Position numbers and translations under genes: made by a program | Shown: piece after piece, positions 33,843 through 43,302 of the stretch | Layout of the letters: each line of letters begins with the position of its first letter | Numbering within the stretch: the first letter of the stretch is position 1 | Notes under the pieces: model-generated | What the model saw: the letters and a program-made list of their open reading frames with translations, nothing else | What the model was told of the DNA's origin: nothing | The model's database searches: none | Source of the DNA: Fusicatenibacter sp. | GTDB taxonomy: Bacteria; Bacillota; Clostridia; Lachnospirales; Lachnospiraceae | Reading direction: 5' to 3' | DNA length: 53,939 nt | Assembly: GCA_017887445.1 (NCBI GenBank) | Contig: JAGHIA010000084.1 | Location: 1-53,939, forward strand

Positions 33843-35510
33843 ATGAGCATTTCATTACCTCTTGGCATTGACGATTTTGCTAAGGTAAGAGAAGAACATT
33901 ATTATTATATTGATAAAACTGCTTTTATCAAGCAGCTCTTGAATACACGCTTTGAAGCAAATCTCGTTACACGTCCTCGTAGATTTGGTAAGTCCTTGAC
34001 TATGAGTATGTTGGAGGATTTCTTCGATATAAGCCGCGACAGTAAGGCGCATTTCGACGGATTGAAGATTTCAGAGGAAACGGAACTTTGCGAGCGGTGG
34101 ATGAACCGGTGGCCGGTAGTGGCACTCACGATGAAAAGCGTGGACGGATTGAACTTTCAGGATGCATATGGGATGCTGGAAGTGGTAATTGCGAATCTGT
34201 GCAAAAAATACGCGTTTCTTGGTGATAGCAGTAAGGTCAATCCGGCAGATAAGGAACTTTTTAACAAGCTGATGTACCAGGCCGCAAACAAGCAAAATTT
34301 GAAAAACAGCCTTGTCCTTATTACGAGAATGATGAGTGCGCATTATGGTAAGAAAGTCATTCTTATCATGGATGAGTATGATGTCCCGGTTGCTAAAGCG
34401 AGTGAGCATGGATACTATGATGAAATGTTGGATATGATTCGTTCCCTGTTGGGGGATGCTATCAAAACAAACCCGCACCTTAAATTTGCTGTAGTTACTG
34501 GGTGTTTGCGCATTTCAAAGGAAAGTATTTTCACTGGCGTGAACAATTTTGTGACTGATGCAATCACGGGAGACAGATTCAATGAGCACGTTGGATTTAC
34601 CCCCGTGGAAGTACGGCAACTGCTTTTGGATGTAGGATTTATTGATCATATGGATGAGGTCAAAGAATGGTACGATGGATACCGTTTCGGCAGTGTTGAA
34701 GTATATTGTCCGTGGGCGGTACTCAGCTATGCGAGTGCGCTGCAGAGGGATCCCGGGGCAAAGCCTAAGAAGTACTGGGGAAACACAAGCGGCAACGATA
34801 TCATATATAAGTATATTAGTAGAAAATTGAGGAATGTCAAATCGAGTCTCAACAGTTTAATGGATGACGGAATTCTCGTCACTCAAATCGAGGAGGATTT
34901 GACTTATGATTATCTCAAGTCGTCTGCTAAAAATTTCTGGAGTCTTTTATACTTGACCGGTTATCTTACAAATGCCAATCCAGCAGATTTGAAGGGAGAA
35001 GTTCCGGATACTTATGCGGCACTGCGAATTCCTAACAAAGAAGTTCGAGAGGTTTTTAAAAGCAACATAATTGATTGGTTCAATAGCTATATTGTAAAGA
35101 TTGACCGAACAGATATTTGTAATGCGATTTGGAACGGCAACCTGGATACTGCGCAGAAACTCCTGTCTGCGCTTTTACTGAAGACGGTCAGCTACCATGA
35201 CTATCAGGAGAGCTTTTATCATGCTTTCCTTGCTGGATTGTTTGCTGGTGACGAGTATGACGTTGAGTCTAATAACGAGTACGGAGTCGGCAGACCTGAT
35301 GTGGTAGTAAAAGATGATGACAATCAGCGAGCACTGGTGATTGAAGTGAAGTATGCTAAGACGGAAAGCGAGATTCCCGGAAAGTTTGCAGAAGCCCGGA
35401 AACAATTTGCGGATGAACGATATCTTGAGGGAATACCGGACGACTACACTACGGTAACGGGATATTGTGCAGTGTTTTGCGCGAAGAAATGCTTTATGAA
35501 AATAGTTTAA
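33843..35510 (+). CDS. AAA-ATPase-like / PD-(D/E)XK nuclease protein (AAA_9 plus DUF1703 type)
   Basis: 555 residues from the ATG at 33843, with GGGAGGAG 8 bp upstream; the longer frame from 33759 lacks a ribosome site. The N-terminus LPLGIDDFAKVREEHYYYID and Walker A RPRRFGKSLTMSML (about 43-56) with ILIMDEYDVP (Walker B) are typical of this family. The C-terminus has YGVGRPDVVV and ALVIEVKYAK, the D...E-x-K nuclease residues. The family is heavily multiplied in Bacteroides and Lachnospiraceae genomes; its role is unsettled (selfish element or defence are both discussed). It lies between two copies of a 61-bp terminator sequence. Confidence 0.88.
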   Translation: MSISLPLGIDDFAKVREEHYYYIDKTAFIKQLLNTRFEANLVTRPRRFGKSLTMSMLEDFFDISRDSKAHFDGLKISEETELCERWMNRWPVVALTMKSVDGLNFQDAYGMLEVVIANLCKKYAFLGDSSKVNPADKELFNKLMYQAANKQNLKNSLVLITRMMSAHYGKKVILIMDEYDVPVAKASEHGYYDEMLDMIRSLLGDAIKTNPHLKFAVVTGCLRISKESIFTGVNNFVTDAITGDRFNEHVGFTPVEVRQLLLDVGFIDHMDEVKEWYDGYRFGSVEVYCPWAVLSYASALQRDPGAKPKKYWGNTSGNDIIYKYISRKLRNVKSSLNSLMDDGILVTQIEEDLTYDYLKSSAKNFWSLLYLTGYLTNANPADLKGEVPDTYAALRIPNKEVREVFKSNIIDWFNSYIVKIDRTDICNAIWNGNLDTAQKLLSALLLKTVSYHDYQESFYHAFLAGLFAGDEYDVESNNEYGVGRPDVVVKDDDNQRALVIEVKYAKTESEIPGKFAEARKQFADERYLEGIPDDYTTVTGYCAVFCAKKCFMKIV

Positions 35511-35517
35511 AACGCAG

Positions 35518-35578
35518 CAGGCAAAAAACCTTACTGAATTTCGGAAATACTCCGGATACAGTAAGGTTTTTGCATTAT
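35518..35578 (+). repeat. Terminator-bearing 61-bp direct repeat, right copy
   Basis: Second copy of the sequence at 33443-33503, with four differences. It is placed 8 bp after the stop of the AAA/PD-(D/E)XK gene. Each copy runs directly into a degenerate 28-29-bp palindrome (33497-33524; 35572-35600) resembling the short MITE-like palindromes, so the palindrome was probably part of the duplicated unit. Confidence 0.8.
35527..35571 (+). terminator. Rho-independent terminator after the AAA/PD-(D/E)XK gene
   Basis: Perfect 10-bp stem AACCTTACTG (35527-35536) and CAGTAAGGTT (35559-35568), with the inner TTTCGGAAA hairpin and T-run. It isolates the next operon from upstream transcription. Confidence 0.8.
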
Positions 35579-35609
35579 ATCCGGCTGGCTGAGCAAGTAC
35601 GGGTTTTGG

Positions 35610-35639
35610 TTTACAAACCTCCTCTTCAAAGGCTATAAT
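35610..35639 (+). promoter_or_regulatory. Promoter of the kptA-ATPase-HEPN operon
   Basis: TTACAA (35611-35616) lies 17 bp before a perfect TATAAT (35634-35639); TTTACA with 18-bp spacing is an equivalent reading. It follows the terminator above and precedes kptA by about 40 bp, so the four genes downstream have their own transcription start. Confidence 0.7.
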
Positions 35640-35681
35640 AGGAATACAAACAATGGCATGCAAAAAAGGAAGGTGGTTACA

Positions 35682-36338
35682 ATGATCGACAACAGCAAAG
35701 TGATAGCCCAGACCAACGCGCTTGAGCATCTCACGGAAGAGGAACGCCTGATGATCAAGCGCAGCGAGACGAAGCTTGGCGGCAGGATCTGCAAGGTTCT
35801 CCGGCATGCGCCTGAGATGATTCAGCTTTCCATGGATCTGCAGGGATGGGTCAGTGCCATGGAGCTGATCGAGAAGTTCAACAGCCATTTTCAGCGTCCG
35901 GGATTCTTTTTGACCCTTCCGGTGCTGATGGAACTTGTCCGTATTGACGGCAAGCAGCGGTATGGTCTCAAGTGGGAGGGAGACCGGCTGATGATCCGCT
36001 GTAATCAGGGACATTCGATTCCATGGCTGGAGATGGATTACAAAGAAGGAACGCCGCCGGAGATTTTATATCATGGAACGGGATTGAAGGCTCTGGATGC
36101 GATCCTGAAGGAAGGGCTTCGGCCGATGGAACGACAGAAGGTTCATCTGTCCTGGGACATTGACACGGCAAGACAAGTGGCGGGCCGATGGAAAAATCAG
36201 GGAGTTCCTGTGATCTTACAGATTGACACCGCAGCCATGGTGCACGACGGGCATGTATTTTATCTTTCGGAAAATGATGTCTGGCTGACAGATTTTGTGC
36301 CCGCAGAATATTTGAGTGTTTTTCGCGTGGAAGGCTGA
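35682..36338 (+). CDS. kptA: RNA 2'-phosphotransferase (Tpt1/KptA family)
   Basis: 218 residues from the ATG at 35682, with AAGGAAGGTGG just upstream; an earlier in-frame ATG at 35658 has none. The catalytic set of the family is present: R41-H42 in VLRHAPE, R106 in RCNQGHS (106-112), HGT in LYHGTGLKAL, and R151 in RQKVHLS (151-157). Known reaction: it moves an internal RNA 2'-phosphate onto NAD+, giving ADP-ribose 1'',2''-cyclic phosphate, the last step of healing some RNA breaks. Bacteria with no known 2'-phosphate RNA still keep it, and its role there is open. Here it leads an operon with two ATPases and a HEPN-motif protein. Confidence 0.92.
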   Translation: MIDNSKVIAQTNALEHLTEEERLMIKRSETKLGGRICKVLRHAPEMIQLSMDLQGWVSAMELIEKFNSHFQRPGFFLTLPVLMELVRIDGKQRYGLKWEGDRLMIRCNQGHSIPWLEMDYKEGTPPEILYHGTGLKALDAILKEGLRPMERQKVHLSWDIDTARQVAGRWKNQGVPVILQIDTAAMVHDGHVFYLSENDVWLTDFVPAEYLSVFRVEG

Positions 36339-36386
36339 AACTGAGTCTTGCGGGCGGTTTTGCAGAAAACAGGAGGAAAAACAAAA

Positions 36387-37688
36387 GTGGAGCGCTATAT
36401 TTATACCAGAGAAAACATAAAACTTATGAGATACCGCTGGCTGTGGCGGCGTGGGCAGAAAGGGTTTTACGGAATCTATGGTCCGGCAGCGGGCGGAAAA
36501 TCGACGTTTCTAAAAAACTGTTTTGAGGACCGGCAGGTATACCGGTCTGACGCGGTTACGCTTTGCCGTGAGCCTTCTGGTGACTGGGACGAAGCGTTTG
36601 TGCTGGAGGATGCCGCGTCTTTGGAGTCTTTGCGGCCTGTGCCGCAGTTTGTTCCGCAGGAAGATTGCGTCATCATAGAATACCTGGACATGCTCCGGAA
36701 CAATACAGAGCTTCTGACCTCACTTTTCGCCCTGGCGCGGCAATGGGCGGAGGATGGAAAGCTGGTGATCTTTACTTCAAACGACAGGGAGAGTTTCCGC
36801 CAGGCTAGGGGAATGAAGGAATTGATTGAGGTTCTGCCTGCGCCGGTGAATGAATTTACCGTCAACTGTGTCTGTGAGGAACATGGCTTCTGGCCGGACG
36901 ACAGTGACTACCGGACACTGCTGGAAAAAGAATCGTTGGCCGACGTTGAGCTGGCCATGAATTTTGTGAAGCTGTTTGACGTTTTCGGGACGGAACCGCG
37001 GCAGGAGTTTCGCCGTTATCGTCCGGAGGACGCGGACCAGCAGATGTATTTGCTGTTCGCGCCGTATCTTACCTACCAGCTGACGTGGCGGGAGGAAGAA
37101 CTGGAGGACAGCGAAAAAGAGGATGATTCTGAGGAGCACTATGAGGAAGACTACGGGGAAGATTATGGGGAGGGAGTTGAAGAAGACCTGGAGGACGAGC
37201 TCGAAGACGAGCTCGAAGATGAGTTCGGAGATGGGTTCGGAGATGATCCGGAAGAAGAGACAGTCTATCCTGTTTATGAAAGAATCTCCCAGGTGCCGGC
37301 AGAACTCCGGGCAGCGTATGAGAATTTCTTTTCTTCCGATGTGTTCGTCGAATCCACGGCCATCTGGGGAGGCCGTGTGGTGTTGGGGGCCTTCCAACCC
37401 GAACGGTATCAGAAAATGATCGGGGAGCTGAGAACGTTGGCGGAAAATAAAAACAAAGCGATGCGTACCTTCTATCGCCTGATCGCGCTGAGCGCGGTAG
37501 AGATTGACCGGCAGGGGGATGATATTCCTGGGCGGGAAAGGCTGTTTCTGTCCAGCAGGATTTCCGATGGGGAGAAACAAGAGGCGCTTGCGGAAAGAAT
37601 CCGCTGCTATTTTGTTGAGGACGGACAGTGGGCGGTATTGCTTCCGGAAAGGGAAGTGTTTGAGAAACAGGATTTTTGGAGATTCTGA
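36387..37688 (+). CDS. P-loop ATPase with acidic insert, second gene of the kptA operon
   Basis: 433 residues from a GTG at 36387, with AGGAGGA 9 bp upstream. An N-terminal AAA-like ATPase fold shows Walker A GPAAGGKS (32-39), a probable Walker B VIIEYLD near 95, and TSNDRESFRQA (sensor-like). A long Asp/Glu-rich stretch (about 240-295, EDDSEEHYEEDYGEDYGE and DELEDELEDE repeats) separates it from a helical C-terminal domain (305-433) of no known family. The design recalls the ATPase half of archaeal/bacterial ORC-like or STAND switch proteins. It is 48 bp after kptA and 27 bp before the giant gene. I do not recognise a named family. Confidence 0.75.
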   Translation: MERYIYTRENIKLMRYRWLWRRGQKGFYGIYGPAAGGKSTFLKNCFEDRQVYRSDAVTLCREPSGDWDEAFVLEDAASLESLRPVPQFVPQEDCVIIEYLDMLRNNTELLTSLFALARQWAEDGKLVIFTSNDRESFRQARGMKELIEVLPAPVNEFTVNCVCEEHGFWPDDSDYRTLLEKESLADVELAMNFVKLFDVFGTEPRQEFRRYRPEDADQQMYLLFAPYLTYQLTWREEELEDSEKEDDSEEHYEEDYGEDYGEGVEEDLEDELEDELEDEFGDGFGDDPEEETVYPVYERISQVPAELRAAYENFFSSDVFVESTAIWGGRVVLGAFQPERYQKMIGELRTLAENKNKAMRTFYRLIALSAVEIDRQGDDIPGRERLFLSSRISDGEKQEALAERIRCYFVEDGQWAVLLPEREVFEKQDFWRF

Positions 37689-37715
37689 CCAAGGAACATA
37701 GGAGGAAACGAAGGA

Positions 37716-40700
37716 ATGATAGGATCAGAGAAGCTACACCAGATCCGGGAGAACTTTGAGGTATTAAACGCGGATCTTTCAGAATTTGATGCCTGCCTTT
37801 CGGAGCTTTGTGCCTGTCGTAAAGCAGAAGAATTTTTCCCGCGGCAGCTGAGAAGCAGAGCGATGGAAATGCTGAAAAGGATAGACGCTGAACACGACCA
37901 GCTGCAGGAGCAGTTTCAGATTTTATGCGTGGGAGACGTTCCGCAGAAAATTGAAAGTTTTCTTGAGGTTCTGGAACGGCTGGAGAAGACGGAACAGTAT
38001 ACCGATGCGGTGTCCCTTTTTATGACGCTGTATGCGGAACAAGTGGAAACGCAGGAGTTGCTGGACCGGCGAAAAGCATCGCTTGCCGCGATGGATTTTC
38101 AGGCAATGGACGAGAACACATTAAGGGAAACCGCGGAATGTTATGTGTGGCTGTCGAAAGCTTTGCAGGAAGAAGATCCTGTAAAGAGGTTCACGATCGT
38201 ATATAAGCTGGCAGGTTATTTCGAGGAACCTATCACAAGAGAGGTTCAATTCAGAACGTTGCGTACAGAAAGGACCGCAAAAACCGTGAAGTCTGCGGAA
38301 GGGATCGAGACCGGCAAGAAACAGACGGATGAGAATTCTGATCGCAAGGATGAATCTGCCAGGGGCGAAAAAACGCCTGATATTCTAGGGAAGTGTGAGC
38401 CGAAGCAGCCTGAGCCGAAGGAGGATGCGAGCGAGCAGGAGAAGCCTTCCTGCCCGCTGACGGAGCCTGCGGAGCAGGCGCCGAAAAACACGGAAGAAAA
38501 TCAGGATGATATCTGGAGTTCTCTTGGAATCGACGATCCTGCGGCAGTTATATGCGAAGAGGAAACAGAGGGATTGGAGAAGGAGTTGTCTTCGAAAAGC
38601 GCCAATCGATTCGGCGTCAAGGAATTTAAAAAGGATATCGCCAAGTATCCTGCCCTTCAGAAAAGAGCCTGTCTTCTGGAAGCAAATGAACACGGCGGTT
38701 ATACCAGAGAATCCATTGCTCTATGGTATGGCTCTGAGCAGGAGGTTTATGATCTTGCGACAGATAAACTTTATCAGCAGGGGTATCTGACGAAATATAC
38801 CGTCAAGGGTGCAGGGGAGTATTTTGCCTTGTCTCCCAGGGGAAGCAGCGCTTTTCGGACGAAGGATTCCCGTTCGTTCCTGCTGGATTTTTCCCACAAA
38901 AGACAATCAGAAATCTCAGAGGACGAGGCATATCAGTGTGAGGAAACCGTAAACCGGGCAATTGCCAGAATTGCATGCTACGGCTGCTATGGCAGGACCA
39001 GAAAAATCGACGAAAACTACGAGTTTCCTTCTCGAACCCAGTACATGGGACGGGAGTTCTTTTTTATTCGTTTTCCGGCAGTGATTGGGAAAAAAGATCT
39101 GGTATATATGGGAATCTTTTCAGAGCGTCCGGAACAGTTCCGGCTGTTCTATGAGCACCTGAAAGACTTTGGCAAAGAAGAAAGACGGTATCTTGTGCTT
39201 TCCATGACCCGTGAAAAAGCGGCTGTTCTGGCAAAGTGGGTAAAAACGGTACTGGATAACAACTGGCCGGTATGGTACTGCGGTATTTCCGAAGAACAGT
39301 TTTTTGACTCGGACAATGACGAAGTTGTGGATCTGCTGCTTTTGAAAGAGCAGGAAGAAATGGATGCGGAAGAACTGTCAGAAGACCTTGGGCATTCAGA
39401 AAAACCGGAAGAAGAGACTCCGGAGGGGACAGAAGAGACAGAGGATTCAGAAAAAACAGAGGAACCAGAAAAATCAGAAGAATCAGAAGAATTATGTAGC
39501 TCAGAAACACCAGAAGAAACGAAGGATTCGGAGGATGTAAAAGAGTCCGAAAATTCAAAAGAACCCGAAGATCCAAAAGAACCGGAAGATTCAAAAGAAC
39601 CGGAAACCGTTGAACATGCAAAGGCCGCGGAAGCGGCAGTGCTTTCGAAACTATTGGAGGAAGCGGCAGTCTCCTCAGAAGAAGCATTGCTTGGAGAACA
39701 GCCGGAGCAAACAGAAATCATCGATCAGGCGGATTTCTCCGGTAAAGAGGAAGCGGATAAAGCGTATCAGAACATGCTGACCCAGGGAAAGTTCTGTGCT
39801 GCTGCCGCATATGTAAAAGTGTTGTCTGCCAGTGTTCCCGAATATGAGCCGGTTTACCGCCAGCTGGCCTATGCGTTAAATGATCCTATGGAAAACTGCA
39901 GCTATAGTTCCAATACGATCTTCAGCGTTTACTTTAATCAGGAAAATCTGGTTTCCGATTATTTTGTGGTGTCCGCCGCCCTGCGGAATTATTTTTACGA
40001 TCAGTTCAGTTACGATTATTCGCTGAAGCAGCTTCAGGATCTGATATCGGGCAACCGGGTGCTGCAGCAGACGGCTGGATTGGACAGGGTCGTTTACACG
40101 GTGCAGCAGTTTAAAGCCGGGAACCACAGAGGAATGGACCGCTATGCGGATTACCGGGAAAAAGAAAAGGCATCCTGGGATAAACGTCTGGAAGAAATCC
40201 GGCGGGAAGCCAAAAGCTATTATGAAAACTACAGTGTGGCGAATATAAAGGAAAACGCGTCGCATAAGAGATTTATCGAGACAGGAAAGCTTCTGCTGGG
40301 GCCCAGCAGCGATCTGAGCGAGTATCTGAAAATGGTAATCGGAGACCAGCGGGAGATGCTGGAGGTGCTGGAACAGTTTCTGACGGAGTATTATGTGAAG
40401 GATCAGGCGGAAATCCGTGAGGAAAATATTGAACCGTCGAAAATCGATGCCATTCTCGATACTTATTGGGAACTGGCGTCGAAGAATCTTCGCGTCGCCA
40501 AGAAAACCTCCGATCTGATGAGCAGTCTCAGAATGAATCTTTTCAAACGCGTCCGGAAGGTCGTCGCGGTCCTTTGCAATTATGTATTTCTGCTGCAGTC
40601 GTCCGCGCCCAGTGACGACGACCCTGCGCTGGGAGAGTACCGAAAAGTCAGAAACGGACTTCTCAAAGATATCAGCGAGGCAATGCTTTCGCTGCGGCCA

Positions 40701-43301
40701 AAAGAGGATATGGAACTGAGCGAACTGGCAGGTCGTTCTGTGCTGAAAGAAACCCTGCATGAAATACAGAAACGCTTGGAGGGAAGCTACATAGAGGGAA
40801 GCTACAAGTATTTTTATGTGGATTTTCTGAAAAACGATCATATTTTGCTGGACGATGAGTTTCTTCCTGTATTGGATGAAGTGGTGGGACTGCCACAGTT
40901 TTCTGTAATCAAACGTATTTTCCGTCATTGCGGGGAGCCGGAAAAAGGGTGGGAAGACAGATTAAAAGAAATCCTCAGCGGCGAGGATGATTATGGTTCC
41001 GCGGAATTGATCCTGCAGTATCTGCGGGAACAGAAGATTCCCCTGGCGGACGAAAGCCTTCCGTCTGTGGATCTGAAAGAAGCAATGTCTTACCCGCTGA
41101 AGGACATGCAAAATAAACGGCAGGAATTTATTGAGGATCTGGAACTTGCCCAGAGTTATGGCCAGATTGATAATGCGGCGGAAAACGTCAAGGAAATTAT
41201 GCTGCAGATCATGGAGAACTGGTATGTGTGGGCGCTTGAAACAAAGAATTTTGGCTTCTTCGACAAGATTCTTGAGGCTTTCCGGAAAAAGATCCGCAAG
41301 GATGCCCAGGTCCGCGCGGAAGAACTGAATCAGAGTCTGGAAGTATTTCTTGGGAAAAATCCGGGGTGGGACCGGGAGAAACGGATGAAAGAATCTGTGG
41401 AACAGATCCGCCACAGGATCGGGCAGCAAAACTACGCGGCTGCGGAGGATCTGCTGAACCGGCTGCTTATGAACGACATCGATTTCGACGTAACTGTCGC
41501 GCAGACAGACTGCCTTCAGGAGTTTCTGGATGAGTACGACGTGACCTACAAACGGACGGCCAACTCCGGCACTACCCTGAAAGCGCTGTTTCCCACGTCC
41601 AGGATCAACAAAGATACCAAGGGCGGCGACAAGCTTCTGGAAAACTGGCCCCGGGGCGCAAAGGTAGGGGAAGCGAAGATCAAAGCGCTTTTAAGCAATC
41701 TGGGATTTTCCGTGGATACCGTCAAAACCGAGGCGCCGCTCCAGGGGAAGATCGAAAGCTATCTGGTCAAGCTGAAGCGTCCGCAGAACGGAAGAAAAAG
41801 CAATTATAAGCACCCGATCTCAGCGTTTGGCTCGGAGGCGGAGGAAAAAGGTTTTCGCGTGGTCTGCCTGTTTGGAAAGACGGACGCTTCCCGCCTGATC
41901 GATACGTTTAAAGATATCGGCAATGCCAAAAATACGTTGGTCCTCCTGGATTACTCCCTGACGCTGGCAGACCGGAGGACGTTGGCCAGAAAGACAAAAA
42001 CGGATCTGACCGGAAAGATCTTTGCTGTCATCGACCGTGTCGTTTTGGTTTATCTTGCAAAGAATTATACGGAAACCTCGGTGAACCGGATGCTGATGTC
42101 TGTGATCATGCCGTTTGCGTCCTGCCAGCCGTACATTGACAAATCGGCGGATGTCATGCCGCAGGAAATGTTTATCGGACGGAAGAATGAGCTGGATAAG
42201 ATCGAATCGCCCACAGGAGTCAATATTGTATACGGCGGCCGGCAGCTGGGAAAAACCGCGCTGCTGCGAATGGCTAAAAAAGATATTGATCTGGACGAAA
42301 ACGGGGACCGGGCGGTGATCGTCAACGCGTGGCGCAGAAATTACAGGGAAACGGCGAAGCTTATTTCAGAAACCCTGTATGACGAAGGGATTCTGAAAAC
42401 AGAACGGATCACGGAGGACTGGAATGAACTTGCGCGGGATATCAAAAACCGGCTCAGAGACCAGACAGATCCGATTCCCTATCTTCTACTTATGATTGAC
42501 GAGGCGGATGTGTTCATCGAAAGCTGCGAGGAGGTCGGATATCAGCCCTTCGACGCGCTGAAGGATATCCAGAGTGTCGGGACAGGAAGATTTAAATTTG
42601 TCGTGGCCGGTCTGCGGAACATTGTGAGATTTCAGCGGATGGCTGCTTTGAGCAATAACAGTGTGCTCACCCATCTGGATTCGCTGACCGTCAAGCCGTT
42701 TAAATCCATGGAGGCCAGGGAGCTGCTGGAGGTCCCGTTGTCTTACCTGGGATTCCGCTTTCCCAACGACAGCGAGACGGAGGTGCTGATCTCAACGATC
42801 TTCGGAACAACCAATTATTTCCCGGGTCTGATCCAGCTGTATTGTACAAAGCTGATAGAAGCTATGAAGCGGGACTATGCAGGGTATTCGGAAAGCGAAA
42901 CGCCTCCCTATTATGTGCGCAAGGAGCATATCAAGAAGATCCTCGCGGAACAGTCGCTGCAGGATGATATCCGCGATAAATTTATGATCACACTGAAAGT
43001 GGGAGACGATGACTACTATTATATCATCGCGCTTCTGGTGGCGTATCACTACCACGAAAAGAAATTCCAGAACGGCTGCAGCGCGGAGGAGCTTCTTGAA
43101 CTTGCAGGTACGTTTTCCATTGGCAAGCTCACGGCGCTGAATTTGGAACAGCTTGCCGCGTTGATGGAAGAAATGCGGGAATTAAACGTTCTGCAGCATA
43201 TCGGCGACGGGCGTTACCGTTTTACCCGTTACAGCTTCTGTCAGATGATGGGAACGGCCCAGCAGATCGATGATGAGCTCCTGAAGTATATGGAGGATTG
43301 A
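37716..43301 (+). CDS. Giant multidomain protein (1861 aa) with C-terminal ORC/STAND-like ATPase
   Basis: AGGAGGAAACGAAGGA precedes the ATG. Visible parts: helical N-terminus (1-185); Lys/Glu/Pro-rich linker (to 295); a winged-helix-like segment (about 303-380, ESIALWYGSEQEVYDLATDK and YFALSPRGSSAF); an unassigned alpha/beta domain (397-555); a very acidic linker with SKEPED-type repeats (560-690); a long helical, TPR-like middle (to 1260); an alpha/beta block (1266-1450) containing GFRVVCLFGK and LVLLDYSL; then the ATPase with FIGRKNELDKI (1484 on), Walker A GGRQLGKT (1507-1514), Walker B LMIDEADVF (1592-1600), a FKFVVAGLRN strand, and a C-terminal winged helix (1788-1845). No transmembrane segment. 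The ATPase half resembles sensor ATPases of conflict systems; the rest is unknown to me. Confidence 0.75.
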   Translation: MIGSEKLHQIRENFEVLNADLSEFDACLSELCACRKAEEFFPRQLRSRAMEMLKRIDAEHDQLQEQFQILCVGDVPQKIESFLEVLERLEKTEQYTDAVSLFMTLYAEQVETQELLDRRKASLAAMDFQAMDENTLRETAECYVWLSKALQEEDPVKRFTIVYKLAGYFEEPITREVQFRTLRTERTAKTVKSAEGIETGKKQTDENSDRKDESARGEKTPDILGKCEPKQPEPKEDASEQEKPSCPLTEPAEQAPKNTEENQDDIWSSLGIDDPAAVICEEETEGLEKELSSKSANRFGVKEFKKDIAKYPALQKRACLLEANEHGGYTRESIALWYGSEQEVYDLATDKLYQQGYLTKYTVKGAGEYFALSPRGSSAFRTKDSRSFLLDFSHKRQSEISEDEAYQCEETVNRAIARIACYGCYGRTRKIDENYEFPSRTQYMGREFFFIRFPAVIGKKDLVYMGIFSERPEQFRLFYEHLKDFGKEERRYLVLSMTREKAAVLAKWVKTVLDNNWPVWYCGISEEQFFDSDNDEVVDLLLLKEQEEMDAEELSEDLGHSEKPEEETPEGTEETEDSEKTEEPEKSEESEELCSSETPEETKDSEDVKESENSKEPEDPKEPEDSKEPETVEHAKAAEAAVLSKLLEEAAVSSEEALLGEQPEQTEIIDQADFSGKEEADKAYQNMLTQGKFCAAAAYVKVLSASVPEYEPVYRQLAYALNDPMENCSYSSNTIFSVYFNQENLVSDYFVVSAALRNYFYDQFSYDYSLKQLQDLISGNRVLQQTAGLDRVVYTVQQFKAGNHRGMDRYADYREKEKASWDKRLEEIRREAKSYYENYSVANIKENASHKRFIETGKLLLGPSSDLSEYLKMVIGDQREMLEVLEQFLTEYYVKDQAEIREENIEPSKIDAILDTYWELASKNLRVAKKTSDLMSSLRMNLFKRVRKVVAVLCNYVFLLQSSAPSDDDPALGEYRKVRNGLLKDISEAMLSLRPKEDMELSELAGRSVLKETLHEIQKRLEGSYIEGSYKYFYVDFLKNDHILLDDEFLPVLDEVVGLPQFSVIKRIFRHCGEPEKGWEDRLKEILSGEDDYGSAELILQYLREQKIPLADESLPSVDLKEAMSYPLKDMQNKRQEFIEDLELAQSYGQIDNAAENVKEIMLQIMENWYVWALETKNFGFFDKILEAFRKKIRKDAQVRAEELNQSLEVFLGKNPGWDREKRMKESVEQIRHRIGQQNYAAAEDLLNRLLMNDIDFDVTVAQTDCLQEFLDEYDVTYKRTANSGTTLKALFPTSRINKDTKGGDKLLENWPRGAKVGEAKIKALLSNLGFSVDTVKTEAPLQGKIESYLVKLKRPQNGRKSNYKHPISAFGSEAEEKGFRVVCLFGKTDASRLIDTFKDIGNAKNTLVLLDYSLTLADRRTLARKTKTDLTGKIFAVIDRVVLVYLAKNYTETSVNRMLMSVIMPFASCQPYIDKSADVMPQEMFIGRKNELDKIESPTGVNIVYGGRQLGKTALLRMAKKDIDLDENGDRAVIVNAWRRNYRETAKLISETLYDEGILKTERITEDWNELARDIKNRLRDQTDPIPYLLLMIDEADVFIESCEEVGYQPFDALKDIQSVGTGRFKFVVAGLRNIVRFQRMAALSNNSVLTHLDSLTVKPFKSMEARELLEVPLSYLGFRFPNDSETEVLISTIFGTTNYFPGLIQLYCTKLIEAMKRDYAGYSESETPPYYVRKEHIKKILAEQSLQDDIRDKFMITLKVGDDDYYYIIALLVAYHYHEKKFQNGCSAEELLELAGTFSIGKLTALNLEQLAALMEEMRELNVLQHIGDGRYRFTRYSFCQMMGTAQQIDDELLKYMED

Positions 43302-43302
43302 G

